A stretch of DNA of 64,000 nucleotides from JASLDZ01 sp038226305 (GCA_038226305.1 JBBRQN010000007.1:74251-138250), one strand, 5' to 3'; positions 8,330 to 17,723 are shown, numbered from the stretch's first letter. Made by a program: numbers and translations. The notes: generated by a model from the sequence alone, not told the origin.

Positions 8330-10096
8330 GTGAAGGCGATGGGCCCCGGCGACCCTCCCATCGACCCCCGCGACATCGACATCGACGTCATCGTGCGCAC
8401 GGGTGGTCGGGCGGCCGCCCTGCTGGAGCGGGCGATCGGCTCCCTCGCCCGGCAGACGGCCGGGCGCATCCGGGTGCTGCTGGTGAGACACGGGCCAGCC
8501 GATGCCGAGGCCCTGCAGCGGCTGATCGGGGGAGCGCTCCATTCCGTCCACGTGATCGATGCTCCCGGCGCGAACCGCGGCCGGGCCATGGCGGCCGGTC
8601 TGGACGGCGTGCTCGCCCCCTACTTCGCCTTCCTCGATGACGACGACTACCTGTTGGACACCCACTTCGAGGGCCTGCTCGCCGCGCTGAAGCGCGCGCC
8701 CGGGTCCACCTTCGCCTACAGCGACATCCTGGCTCAGGACGAGGGATCGGGCCCGGGCGAGGGCCTGAGGGTCTGGCGCGAGGGGCCGGCCCAGCCGCCA
8801 CTGGGCCACATCACAGACCGGATCAGCGTCCATGCCTTCCTGGCCGAGCGCAGCCTCCTGCAAGGCGTGCCCTACGCTCGATGGGGGCTCTCCACTGCGG
8901 AAGACGCCCTTCTCATCGCGTCGCTTCTGGCGCGCGGCACGCCCGTGCATGCGCCACATGCGACGTGCGTCTACGTTCAGGGCGGGGCCGACGCCTCGGC
9001 CTACCTGACCCATCCGGACCGGGCGGCCGACGAGCTGACCTTCGCCCGGGAGATCGCCCCTCTGCGCGCCGCCATCGAGGCCCGGTTCGGCGCTTCTAAG
9101 CCGATGGACGAGGCGACCTACCTCGCTCCCTTCGTCGACGCCGCCCGCCACGCTGAGCTGTTCGCAGGGCTTCGGCAGCGGTCTGCCGGATCGGCCGTCG
9201 CCGCGATCCGTAGCGGTGCCCTGGCGGTCCCGGTGGCAGGGAATCCGGCGCTCGCGGCGATGGCGGCGCCTCTCGCGTTCGAAGCCGTCTCGGGCACGGT
9301 GCGGGCGGCTGAGGGGGGCGGCGTCGAGATCGAGGCCGGGCAGGACTATGCCTTCGCCGCCCGCCTGCCCCTCGATCTCGTGACGACGGCCCGCCCCGCC
9401 ATCGTCGCCATCAGGATCGGAGCCACACAGGGCCGCTTCGGCCTTGCTCTGGCCGGAGCCGACCACGCGCTGCGGGCCGAAGCGCGGGTCGAGGCCGTCC
9501 CGGGGGGGCTCGAAGTTCAGCTCATCTGGGAGAATCCCGAGCCCCCGGTCCTGATCGTGCGGCGGCTGGCGGCTTCGGGGGGGGAGCGCCCCTTCATCGG
9601 GATAGACGCCATCGCCATCGCCTTCCCCTGCGCCGCCCTCGCCCCGGAGGCGGATCGGGCGGACGCGGAGGCGGCACTCGCCACCCTGGCCCGGACGCCA
9701 CGCGCCATCCGCTCACACGCGCTTGCACAGGCGCCGCCGGGGGAGGGCCACCCTGCCCTCGGTGCGGCGGAGATCGGGCTGGGCGACGCGCCCTGGGCCT
9801 ACGCCTTCTCAGCGCCGCTGCCGGCCGAAGCTGCCCGCGCGGCGCTGCGCGTGAATCTCGGGCCCGCGGACGCGGCCGTCTACGTCCTGCGGGTGGACGA
9901 GACCTGGGCCGCCGTGGGCGAGCGGCTGGAGGTGCCTGCCACCTCACGGCCCAGCACCGTGTGGCTCGAGCCGCTGGCCGAGGGCGCCGCGGCGAGGCTG
10001 GTGTTGCAGGCCGGAGCCGCGCCCTGTGACAGGCGCGTGTCACTCAGGGGCGTCTTCCTCTATCCCGAGAGCGTCGAGGCCGGAGCCAGCGCTTGA
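8330..10096 (+). CDS. GT2 glycosyltransferase with C-terminal beta-rich extension
   Basis: A 588-residue protein. Residues about 17-260 form a GT2 domain: IDVDVIVRTGG-like first strand, ANRGRAMAAGLDG, and an intact metal motif FLDDDDY (101-107). Residues about 280-588 are not a family I can name; they are rich in beta-strand pattern and end with STVWLEPLAEGAAARLVLQAG, which resembles the end of the next protein. The GTG start at 8330 or the ATG at 8339 are both possible. The stop overlaps the TTG start of the next gene. It probably glycosylates a cell-surface polymer; the extension may bind glycan (inference). Confidence 0.75.
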   Translation: MKAMGPGDPPIDPRDIDIDVIVRTGGRAAALLERAIGSLARQTAGRIRVLLVRHGPADAEALQRLIGGALHSVHVIDAPGANRGRAMAAGLDGVLAPYFAFLDDDDYLLDTHFEGLLAALKRAPGSTFAYSDILAQDEGSGPGEGLRVWREGPAQPPLGHITDRISVHAFLAERSLLQGVPYARWGLSTAEDALLIASLLARGTPVHAPHATCVYVQGGADASAYLTHPDRAADELTFAREIAPLRAAIEARFGASKPMDEATYLAPFVDAARHAELFAGLRQRSAGSAVAAIRSGALAVPVAGNPALAAMAAPLAFEAVSGTVRAAEGGGVEIEAGQDYAFAARLPLDLVTTARPAIVAIRIGATQGRFGLALAGADHALRAEARVEAVPGGLEVQLIWENPEPPVLIVRRLAASGGERPFIGIDAIAIAFPCAALAPEADRADAEAALATLARTPRAIRSHALAQAPPGEGHPALGAAEIGLGDAPWAYAFSAPLPAEAARAALRVNLGPADAAVYVLRVDETWAAVGERLEVPATSRPSTVWLEPLAEGAAARLVLQAGAAPCDRRVSLRGVFLYPESVEAGASA

Positions 10097-12732
10097 AATC
10101 CTACCGCATCGCCTTCGTGAACCCCTACGTCACCGCGGCCGAGGTGCAGGCATTCGAATCCCTGCGGGGGGCGGGCGAGGCGCTGGGCATCGTGATCGAG
10201 CACCGCCGGCCGCAGGACCTGCGGGAGGACGACGCCTACGATTTCCTGATCCCGGTGGCGTTCACCCCCAAGACCACCAGCCACCCGAGCCTGCTCTCCT
10301 GCCACTCGCCCCGGGCCGTCTACGTGGACAGCGAGGAGATGTTCGGCGCCATCGCCTCGCACGACGGCTACCTGACCATCTCCGACAACCTGAAGACCTT
10401 CTTCACCGGCCTCTGCGCGGCCTGGGACAAGCCGCTCGCCGATGTGGGCGACTACTACAACTGCCCGCAGCGCACCGGAATCACCACCGACATCGCGGGG
10501 CTGGCGAGCGCGGGCGAGCTGGCGCTCTGCTACTTCGGCATCAACTGGGACATGCGGGCCGAGCCCCTGTTCCGGGCGCTTTCGCAGAAGCCCTACATGC
10601 GCGTCTACGGCCCTGCGGAGTCGTGGCGCACGGTGCGGCCGCAGACCTACAAGGGCCAGCTCCCCTTCGACGGCTTCTCCGTCCAGCAGGAATACGCCCG
10701 GTTCGGCGTCGGCCTCGTATGCCTCGGCTACGAGCACCTGATGGACGACATCATCTCGAACCGGGTGTTCGAAATCTCCTCGGTGGGCGCGGCATCGATC
10801 AGCCCTGACACGCCGTGGATGCGGAAGAACTTCGGCGACAGCGTGCTCTACTACGACCCGTTCAGCTCCATCGAAGCCATCGTCGAGCAGATCGATGCGG
10901 CCTTCCGGGCTATCCAGGCCGATCCCGCCGCCGCCGCCGCCCGGGCGTCGCAGGCGCGCGCCATCTTCGAAGACCGGTTCCACGCCGGCGCCATGCTCGA
11001 GGGCGCGGTGGCTCACTATGAGCGCTGGAAGGCGGCCTCGGCACCGCCACCGGCGCTTCGCGACGCGCAGGTGGATGTGATCGTTCGCGGCACGGGCGAG
11101 GGCCTGGCCGATACGCTGGCTTCCCTGCGGCGCCAGCGGGCGGGGGTGTGCCGGGTGCTGCTCGTGACCGATGGAGATGCGGGCGACGGCGGCCCGGATG
11201 TCGAACGCTTTTCCGATCTGCCGGCAGCGCTTGCGGCGGTGACGGCGCCGGCGTTCGCGATCCTGCGCGCTGGCGAGCGGCTGTTGTCGCATCACTTCGA
11301 GCGTCTCCTGCCTCCGTTGCTGTCGGGCGGTGCCAGTCTCGCCTACGCCGATGCCCTCGCCCCGGATGTCGCGGCCAAGGGCGAGCTTGCCATCTGCGCC
11401 CAAGGGCCTGCGGGCGGGCCGGTGCCCGAGGTGCTGCAGCGGCTGCCCCTGGCATGCCTGCTCATGCGGGGCTCGACGGCTGGGCGACTGCTGTCGTGGC
11501 GAGGCCTGCACGAGGCCGACGATCGAACGCTGGCGGCGCAGCTCCTGTGCAGCGGCCGTGCGGAGCATCGGCCCGGCGCGACCTGCATCCTGACCGAGGT
11601 ACCCCCGCCGGCCGATGCGGCGGATCTCGAAGCCCGCCTCGCGTTGGCTTTGGAGACGGCACCGCTGCTGGCGGCCCTGCGCACCAACGCGCCGGAGCGT
11701 CGCCCGAGCCTCCTCGCGCCCATCGCCGCTGCGGTCGCCGACATCGGCGAGGCCAAGCTCGACGCCATCGCCGCCGAGCGTGTGTTCGAGGGAGGCATGA
11801 TCGGGCGCGACGTGCGCGACCGAGACGACCTCGTGCACCTGCAGGTGCCCCTCGACGCGCATCGCCTGACGGCGATCACGGCGTGGACGCAGGGCGAAGA
11901 CGGCATCGTCCGCTTCCGGCCGGCGCAGGCCTTCGACATCGCCCTGCGCATCGACATCGGCGACTACGTGCTGCCTCAGTGCCGCCCCTCCACCATCTTC
12001 GGCCTGGAGAGCGCCGAGGACACCCTGTTCCTTGGCATGGTGGACGCCGGGGGCGAGATCGTCGCCCGCACCATCACCCCCAAGAGCCGCAAGCCTCTGA
12101 AAGTGTGGGTCAACAGCCTCTTCGGCGAGCCACCGGTGGAGGCCATCGTGCAGGCCTGGAAGCGCGCGCCCACCGAGCCCGTCGGCCTGGTCAGCCTGAC
12201 TCTGGCCTATCGTGTGACGGAGGTGGCCACAGCCTTCGGCCGACCGGACATGACCCGCGACGAGGCCCTGGCCCTTCTGGTGGAGCGCGTGCGGTTTCAG
12301 GTCGTCGGCCAGCCGGTCGAGGGCGCGACGCTGACGCCCGTCGACCTGCACCACCCGCACGGCATCTTCCGACAACCCTGCGAGCCGACCGGGAGCCAGC
12401 CGGGCCGGACCTTCAGGATGGGCAAGGTCGAGTGGGATTACGCCGCCCAGATCTTCGTTCCGGCCGCTGACGGGGCGACGGCACTCAGGCTCGAATTCGA
12501 TCGCATCGACGAGCCCTGCAACATCTTCCTGACCAACACCGCCTTTGACCAGGTGGTGAGCCCGATCTTCAAGCTGCGGTCGGGCAAGGCCTCCACCACC
12601 GCCTGGCTGCCCCTGCCGCCCGGGACGGCGGATTGCTTCCTCGTGGTGCAGGCCGGGGAACACCCCACCAACCAGGTGGTGCAGCTTCGCGCAGTGGCGA
12701 TCGCCGTCGGGGGCGACAGTCAGGCCGCCTAG
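10093..12732 (+). CDS. CgeB-like glycosyltransferase fused to degenerate GT2 domain and beta-rich tail
   Basis: An 879-residue protein starting at TTG that overlaps the previous stop. Residues about 1-315 match the CgeB/YkvP group of GT-B transferases (TISDNLKTFF, YFGINWDMRAEPLF, VYGPAESW, NRVFEISSVGAASISPDTPW, FEDRFHAGAM). Residues about 327-560 align by eye with the GT2 domain of the preceding protein (DVIVRGTGEGLADTLASLRRQ), but RAGE at 392-395 replaces the DDDD metal motif, so this domain is probably catalytically dead. The tail repeats the neighbour's C-terminal pattern (TTAWLPLPPGTADCFLVVQAG). It looks like a CgeB transferase fused to a duplicated, decayed copy of its neighbour. Confidence 0.75.
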   Translation: MKSYRIAFVNPYVTAAEVQAFESLRGAGEALGIVIEHRRPQDLREDDAYDFLIPVAFTPKTTSHPSLLSCHSPRAVYVDSEEMFGAIASHDGYLTISDNLKTFFTGLCAAWDKPLADVGDYYNCPQRTGITTDIAGLASAGELALCYFGINWDMRAEPLFRALSQKPYMRVYGPAESWRTVRPQTYKGQLPFDGFSVQQEYARFGVGLVCLGYEHLMDDIISNRVFEISSVGAASISPDTPWMRKNFGDSVLYYDPFSSIEAIVEQIDAAFRAIQADPAAAAARASQARAIFEDRFHAGAMLEGAVAHYERWKAASAPPPALRDAQVDVIVRGTGEGLADTLASLRRQRAGVCRVLLVTDGDAGDGGPDVERFSDLPAALAAVTAPAFAILRAGERLLSHHFERLLPPLLSGGASLAYADALAPDVAAKGELAICAQGPAGGPVPEVLQRLPLACLLMRGSTAGRLLSWRGLHEADDRTLAAQLLCSGRAEHRPGATCILTEVPPPADAADLEARLALALETAPLLAALRTNAPERRPSLLAPIAAAVADIGEAKLDAIAAERVFEGGMIGRDVRDRDDLVHLQVPLDAHRLTAITAWTQGEDGIVRFRPAQAFDIALRIDIGDYVLPQCRPSTIFGLESAEDTLFLGMVDAGGEIVARTITPKSRKPLKVWVNSLFGEPPVEAIVQAWKRAPTEPVGLVSLTLAYRVTEVATAFGRPDMTRDEALALLVERVRFQVVGQPVEGATLTPVDLHHPHGIFRQPCEPTGSQPGRTFRMGKVEWDYAAQIFVPAADGATALRLEFDRIDEPCNIFLTNTAFDQVVSPIFKLRSGKASTTAWLPLPPGTADCFLVVQAGEHPTNQVVQLRAVAIAVGGDSQAA

Positions 12733-12765
12733 GTCGCAAGCCCGATGCGATGATAGACGTGGACG

Positions 12766-14187
12766 ATGGACGCGCTTCTCCGTCAGAGCCCCACCGTCGC
12801 CTATATCGCCGACCACCTGGGCGAAGACCTGTTCACCGTGGTGGATGTGGGCTGTTCGGGGGGGCACATGCCCGGGTGGCGGGCCCTGGGTCCGCACCTG
12901 CGCGCCTTCGCCTTCGACCCGCAGCGTTTCGAGATCGCGCGGCTGCGCGCGGCCGAGACCAATCCCCTGTGCGCGTACATCGAAGGCTACGTCGGCGCCC
13001 CGGCCGATCACCCCCTGCGTCGGCTCCACGCCTGCGACCTCTACTGGGCGCTGAGCCCGTGGTGGCGGCTGGCCGCGGCGCGGTCGCAGGCCCTGGCCAA
13101 GGGGGCCGTCCCCGAACCCGCCACCCGGCTCGACCAGTTCGACGAGACGGTGCCCGAGCTCGACATCCCGCTCCTCGGCACCCCCGCCCGGCTGAAGCCC
13201 ATGCCACGGGAGGGACGTGCGGCCGCCGGGCCTGACGCTGCCTCCACGGACACCGGAAGCGACGATGCGGAGGCGGCCCGCCAGCTGAAACTGCAGAAAC
13301 AGAACCTGTGGGCCGATGCCGACCTGGCCGACGTAGACCGCCAGATCGTCCTGCCGGACTATCTGCAATCCCGCGGCGTGACCGACATCGACTTCCTGAA
13401 GATCGACGTGGACGGCCCTGACTACGACATCCTCTACACGATGAGCGAGGCGCTCTCGGCCACGCAGATCCTGGGGGTGAGCCTCGAGGTGAACTTCAAC
13501 GGGTCGCACCTGCCGCACCACCACACGTTCCACAACATGGACCGGTTCATGCGGGCGCACGGCTTCGTGCTCTTCGGCCTGACGGTGCGGACCTATTCAT
13601 CCGCCGCCCTGCCCCAGCCCTACGACATGCCGCATCCGGCGCAGACCATCAAAGGCCGCCCCCTGCAGGGTGACGCCCTGTATGTGCGCGACTTCGGCCT
13701 CGGCCTGCCGCACGGCGAGGCCGATGCCGTGTCTGACGAGAAGCTCGCCAAGACGGCCGCCCTCTTCGCCCTGTTCGACCTGCCCGCCGAGGGGGTGGAG
13801 CACCTGTTGCGGTTCAGGACCCGTCTCTCCCGCCTGTTCGACGTGGACCACGCGGTGGAACTCCTGACGCGGGAGAGCCAGCGGGGCGAGCAGACGGCCT
13901 GGACCTACGCCGAGTACATGGCGGCGTTCGATCGGAACGACCCGTTCTTCTTCAACCGCCAGCTTGCGCCGATGTACGATCCGACCACCCGCACCGGCAC
14001 CCACCCGGTGACGCTGGCGAACGAATGCCATGCGGCGCAGGCCGACGCCGCCGCAGCCCGGCGGGACGCTGACGCCGCGCGCGCCGAAGCCGCCCGCCTG
14101 CAGGGTGAACTGGACGCCCACAAGCGCGAGCTCGCGCTTGTGAAGGGTTCGCGCAGCTGGAACTGGACGGCCCCCCTGCGCCGCTGA
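12766..14187 (+). CDS. FkbM-family methyltransferase with C-terminal coiled coil
   Basis: A 473-residue protein. DVGCSGGHMPGW near residue 26 is the SAM loop and IDFLKIDVDGPDYDIL is the hallmark FkbM segment with the acidic DVDG. The following part (MDRFMRAHGFVLFGLTVRTYS) fits the same family. The last 55 residues are an Ala/Arg/Glu-rich coiled coil ending in KGSRSWNWTAPLRR, a tail often found on glycan-cluster glycosyltransferases and methyltransferases and likely used for complex assembly (inference). It probably O-methylates a sugar of the exported polysaccharide. Confidence 0.8.
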   Translation: MDALLRQSPTVAYIADHLGEDLFTVVDVGCSGGHMPGWRALGPHLRAFAFDPQRFEIARLRAAETNPLCAYIEGYVGAPADHPLRRLHACDLYWALSPWWRLAAARSQALAKGAVPEPATRLDQFDETVPELDIPLLGTPARLKPMPREGRAAAGPDAASTDTGSDDAEAARQLKLQKQNLWADADLADVDRQIVLPDYLQSRGVTDIDFLKIDVDGPDYDILYTMSEALSATQILGVSLEVNFNGSHLPHHHTFHNMDRFMRAHGFVLFGLTVRTYSSAALPQPYDMPHPAQTIKGRPLQGDALYVRDFGLGLPHGEADAVSDEKLAKTAALFALFDLPAEGVEHLLRFRTRLSRLFDVDHAVELLTRESQRGEQTAWTYAEYMAAFDRNDPFFFNRQLAPMYDPTTRTGTHPVTLANECHAAQADAAAARRDADAARAEAARLQGELDAHKRELALVKGSRSWNWTAPLRR

Positions 14188-14262
14188 TCCGCACCATCGA
14201 GGCCGCCCCTGTCGCCCGGCGCGGCCTCGGTTATGCTCGCTCAGATTGTGGAGTTGAGTCGC

Positions 14263-15327
14263 ATGGGTGGCACGGCGCTGATCACGGGGGTGACGGGGCA
14301 GGATGGGGCCTATCTGTGTGCCCTGCTGCTGGCCAAGGGCTACCGAGTTCACGGGCTGGCGCGGCGCTGTTCCGCCTCCAACACCGGGCGTCTGGAAGGG
14401 CTGCTCGGCCCGCTGGAGGCCGTGGAGCGCCTGGAGCTGCATGCCGGCGATCTCACCGACGGCGCGGGGCTGATCCGGCTGATCGCCCGCACCCGCCCTG
14501 ACGAGGTCTACAACCTCGGCGCGCAGAGCCACGTGCGCGCCAGCTTCGACACGCCCGAGATCACCGCCGAGGTCGATGCGCTTGGTTGCGTGCGGCTGCT
14601 GGAGGCGGTGCGCACGGTAGGGCTGTCTGGCGCCACGCGGTTCTACCAGGCCTCCACCTCGGAGCTGTTCGGTGCGGCGGCGGCCAGTCCGCAGACGGAG
14701 GACACGCCCTTCCGGCCCCGCAGCCCCTACGGCGCGGCCAAGCTGCATGCCTACTGGGCCGTCGTCGGCCATCGGGAGGCCTATGGGCTGCACGCCTCCA
14801 ACGGCATCCTGTTCAACCACGAGAGCCCGTTGCGGGGACAGGCGTTCGTCACCCGCAAGATCACCCGGGCGGTCGCCGCCGCAGCGGTCGGCGAGGCCGC
14901 GCCCCTGCGGCTCGGCAACCTGGATGCCCGGCGCGACTGGGGGGATGCGCGGGAGTATGTGGAGGGCATGTGGCGCATGCTCCAGCAGCCTGCGGGCGGC
15001 GACTACGTGCTGGCGACGGGCCGCGCGGCCTCGGTGCGCGACTTCGCCTCCCACGCCTTCGGTGCAGGCGGCCTGCCCCTGCGCTGGGAGGGTGAGGGCG
15101 ATGGCGAACGCGGCATCTGTCGGCGCACCGGGCGCGTCCTCGTGGCCAGCGACCCGACCCTGCGCCGCCCGGCCGAGGTGGATCACCTGATCGGCGATGC
15201 CTCCAAGGCGGCCCGCGTGCTCGGCTGGTCGGCCCGGGTCACGTGGGAGGCGCTGTGCGAGGAGATGGTGCGCGCCGATCTGGCGGCGCTGGGCACCGGC
15301 CATGTGGGGCGGCGCCGTGCCGCCTGA
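14263..15327 (+). CDS. gmd: GDP-mannose 4,6-dehydratase
   Basis: Converts GDP-D-mannose to GDP-4-keto-6-deoxy-D-mannose, the first step to GDP-L-fucose. The N-terminus TALITGVTGQDGAYL is the family's NADP-binding signature; STSELFG, SPYGAAKLHAYW (YxxxK) and the long match NGILFNHESPLRG are diagnostic, followed by RLGNLDARRDWGDAREYV. The ATG at 14263 is chosen because known Gmd proteins start just before ALITG and a GGAG lies 9 bases upstream; an earlier in-frame ATG at 14233 would add ten residues. Length 354 fits the family. It overlaps the next gene by about 26 bases. Confidence 0.95.
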   Translation: MGGTALITGVTGQDGAYLCALLLAKGYRVHGLARRCSASNTGRLEGLLGPLEAVERLELHAGDLTDGAGLIRLIARTRPDEVYNLGAQSHVRASFDTPEITAEVDALGCVRLLEAVRTVGLSGATRFYQASTSELFGAAAASPQTEDTPFRPRSPYGAAKLHAYWAVVGHREAYGLHASNGILFNHESPLRGQAFVTRKITRAVAAAAVGEAAPLRLGNLDARRDWGDAREYVEGMWRMLQQPAGGDYVLATGRAASVRDFASHAFGAGGLPLRWEGEGDGERGICRRTGRVLVASDPTLRRPAEVDHLIGDASKAARVLGWSARVTWEALCEEMVRADLAALGTGHVGRRRAA

Positions 15328-16297
15328 CGTGGCGCAGGCGGTGCGCGGGCGGCACCTGTGGGTGGCAGGCCATGGGGGCCTCCTCGGTTCGGCCCTGATG
15401 CGCGCGCTGGCGGGGGGTGAGGCAAAGGTGCTGACGGCCCCTCGCGCGGACCTCGATCTTCGCGATGCAGGGGCGGTCGAGCGGTGGGTGGGCGAGGCCC
15501 GGCCCGAGATCGTGATCCTGTCGGCGGCAGCCGCCGGGGGCGTGGCGCACAATCTCGCTGCGGGAGAGGCCCTGTTCGCCGACAACCTGGCTATCGCTCA
15601 GGCCGTGATCGGGGCGTGCGGGCGGGCGGGCGTGCCGCGCCTGCTGTATGTGGCGTCCGCCGCGATCTACCCCCGGGAGGCGCCCCTGCCGACGCCCGAG
15701 TCCGCGCTTGGCAGCGGCCCGCCGGACCCGTCGATGGCGGGCTATGCCCATGCCAAGCTGGCCGGCATCGCCTTGTGTGAGGATTGGTCGGCCCGCGCGG
15801 GGCTGCACTATTCCGCCGTGGCCCCCTGCAACCTCTACGGCCCGGGCGACCGCTTCGAGGAGGGCCGCTCGACCGTGCTGGCGGCGCTGGTGGCGCGAGC
15901 AGTGCAGGCGCAGGCGACCGGTGCGGATGAGCTCGTGGTGTGGGGCACGGGCACGGCCACCCGCGAATTCCTGCATGCGGACGATGCGGCGACGGCCCTC
16001 CTCACCGTGCTGGCCCGGTCGCAGGGGCCCGGACTCGTCAACGTGGGATCGGGCGAAGACACGCCCATCGCCGTTGTGGCTCGGCTGGCGGCCCTTGCCG
16101 CAGGGTTCGAGGGGCGGATCGTGTTCGACCCCTCCAAGCCCGAAGGCGCGCCCCGCAAGCGGCTCGACACGGCGCGCCTGCGCAGCCTGGGTTGGGCACC
16201 GCAGGTGGCGCTCGCCGCGGGGATCGACGGGCTCGTCGCCGATTACCGCGCGCGGTTCAGTCCTGCATCCCCGCCAGGGTTTCGCGAAGGGCCTTGA
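15302..16297 (+). CDS. fcl: GDP-L-fucose synthase (GDP-4-keto-6-deoxymannose 3,5-epimerase/4-reductase)
   Basis: A 331-residue enzyme that completes GDP-L-fucose after Gmd. LWVAGHGGLLGSALMRAL is the NADP motif, LDLRDAGAVERWV matches the family, VASAAIYPREAPLP and YAHAKLAGI (YxxxK) give the catalytic part, CNLYGPGDRF and REFLHADDAATA are family-typical. The ATG at 15302 inside the end of gmd is the likely start; GTG 15317 is an alternative. The last 13 codons overlap the 3' end of the convergent sulfatase gene, so the C-terminal tail is an unusual extension. Confidence 0.9.
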   Translation: MWGGAVPPDVAQAVRGRHLWVAGHGGLLGSALMRALAGGEAKVLTAPRADLDLRDAGAVERWVGEARPEIVILSAAAAGGVAHNLAAGEALFADNLAIAQAVIGACGRAGVPRLLYVASAAIYPREAPLPTPESALGSGPPDPSMAGYAHAKLAGIALCEDWSARAGLHYSAVAPCNLYGPGDRFEEGRSTVLAALVARAVQAQATGADELVVWGTGTATREFLHADDAATALLTVLARSQGPGLVNVGSGEDTPIAVVARLAALAAGFEGRIVFDPSKPEGAPRKRLDTARLRSLGWAPQVALAAGIDGLVADYRARFSPASPPGFREGP

Positions 16298-17627
16298 ACA
16301 CCGGCGGCGGCTCCTTGTGGCGGAAGGGGGCGAAGGTGGCGACGGCGCGGTCCAGCCTCGCGCGCATGTCCTTCACCACGTCGGGGTGGGTGGCGGCGAC
16401 GCTGTAGCGTTCGCCGGGGTCGGCCTGCAGATCGTAGAGCTCGTCATAGCCCATGGCCCGCACCGGCAGGCGCACCGCTCGGTAGTGGGTGGCGGAGACG
16501 TACTTCCAGCGCTGCGTGCGGATGGCGATGGGCGTCTCGTTGTCGAAGAGCACGATCTCGTCGTGGGGCGAGAGGGCGCCGGTCAGAAGCATGGGCGTCA
16601 GGTCGCGCCCGTCGAGCGTCAGCCCGGGCGGAGGCTTCGTCCCGCTCATGGCGAGGAAGGTGGGCAGAAGGTCGACGCCCGTCGCCATGCCGCCGTTGCG
16701 CCGCCCCGCAGGGACGGCGCCCGGCCGCCACGCCACGAAAGGCACGCGATAGCCCCCGTCGTAGCCCGCGCCGCCCTTGCGATCGCGCAAGGGTCCGGCG
16801 GAGCCCTCGAACCACGGGCCGTTGTCGGAGGTGAAGATCACCAGGGTGTCGCGCTCCAACTTCAGGGCGCGGAGCTTCGTGAGGAGGCGGCCGACGATGC
16901 TGTCGATCTCGGTCACCACCGCGCCGTAGGGGCCGGCGGCGGTCTTCGCGTTGGAGCCTGTGGGCGGGTGTTCGGGCAGGTGCGGGCTGGAGAGCGCCAG
17001 CTCCACGAAGAAGGGCTTGGCCGCGTTGGCCTCGATGAAAGCCTCGGCGTGGGCGTAGAAGTCCTGCTGCAGCCGCGCGAAGTCCACGGGCGTGGTGGTC
17101 ACCGTGTCGGAGCCCGCGTGCGACTCGGCCAGCGCCCGGGGCGACATGTCGTGGCTGTAGGGGATGCCGAAGAAGGCGTCGAAGCCGTGCCGGGTGGGCG
17201 GCCACGCCTCCCCCCGGTGGCCCAGGTGCCACTTGCCGAAGAGGCCGGTGGCGTAGCCGGCCGGCTTCAGCGCGTTGGCGATGGTGACTTCCGACAGGGG
17301 CAGCCCCCGGTCGTCGTTCTGCATGATCACCTCGTAGCCGAGGCCCGTCCGCACCGGGTAGCGCCCGGTGAGGAGGCCCGCCCGCGATGGCGTGCAGATG
17401 TTGGCGGGGGCGTAGTAGTCGGTCAGCACCGTCCCCTCCCGCGCCATGCGCAAGAGGTTCGGTGTGGGGATCAGCCCGTGGCCGTAGAGGCCGGTGTCGC
17501 CGTAGCCCAGGTCGTCGCACAGGATGACGATGAAATTCGGCGGCCTCCGCTTAGGGGCGGAGGCTGTGATCGCGGGGGCGGCCCAGGCGAGAGCGGCGGC
17601 CGCGCTCAGCAGTTCACGACGGCGCAT
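16257..17627 (-). CDS. Secreted sulfatase (arylsulfatase family), Tat-type signal
   Basis: A 456-residue alkaline-phosphatase-superfamily sulfatase. The N-terminus MRRRELLSAAAALAWAAPAITA reads as a twin-arginine signal ending near residue 22. NFIVILCDDLGYGDTG supplies the metal-binding Asp38/Asp39, and CTPSR (78-82) is the C-x-P-S-R motif whose cysteine becomes formylglycine. FTSDNGPWFEG is the second metal-binding motif. It should hydrolyse sulfate esters in the periplasm. GGGGAG precedes the ATG at a good distance. Its 3' end overlaps fcl by 41 bases. Substrate is unknown. Confidence 0.92.
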   Translation of the reverse strand: MRRRELLSAAAALAWAAPAITASAPKRRPPNFIVILCDDLGYGDTGLYGHGLIPTPNLLRMAREGTVLTDYYAPANICTPSRAGLLTGRYPVRTGLGYEVIMQNDDRGLPLSEVTIANALKPAGYATGLFGKWHLGHRGEAWPPTRHGFDAFFGIPYSHDMSPRALAESHAGSDTVTTTPVDFARLQQDFYAHAEAFIEANAAKPFFVELALSSPHLPEHPPTGSNAKTAAGPYGAVVTEIDSIVGRLLTKLRALKLERDTLVIFTSDNGPWFEGSAGPLRDRKGGAGYDGGYRVPFVAWRPGAVPAGRRNGGMATGVDLLPTFLAMSGTKPPPGLTLDGRDLTPMLLTGALSPHDEIVLFDNETPIAIRTQRWKYVSATHYRAVRLPVRAMGYDELYDLQADPGERYSVAATHPDVVKDMRARLDRAVATFAPFRHKEPPPVFKALRETLAGMQD

Positions 17628-17723
17628 GGGCGGCTCCCCGGACGATCAGAGGCGGAGGCGTTCTGATGCGCCCCTCGCCCCGATCTTAGACCCGCTTGTT
17701 CAGGCCCGCCTACAGGAAGCGGC

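Noticed and set aside
10060..13560. Very long open frames on the - strand opposite the glycosyltransferases (also 2511-5255 and 42796-46200)
   Set aside because: They are antisense shadows caused by the high GC content; they lack recognisable domains while the + strand frames carry clear family motifs.
14233..14262. Earlier ATG for gmd
   Set aside because: The ten extra residues precede the normal Gmd N-terminus, and the ATG at 14263 has a well-placed GGAG.
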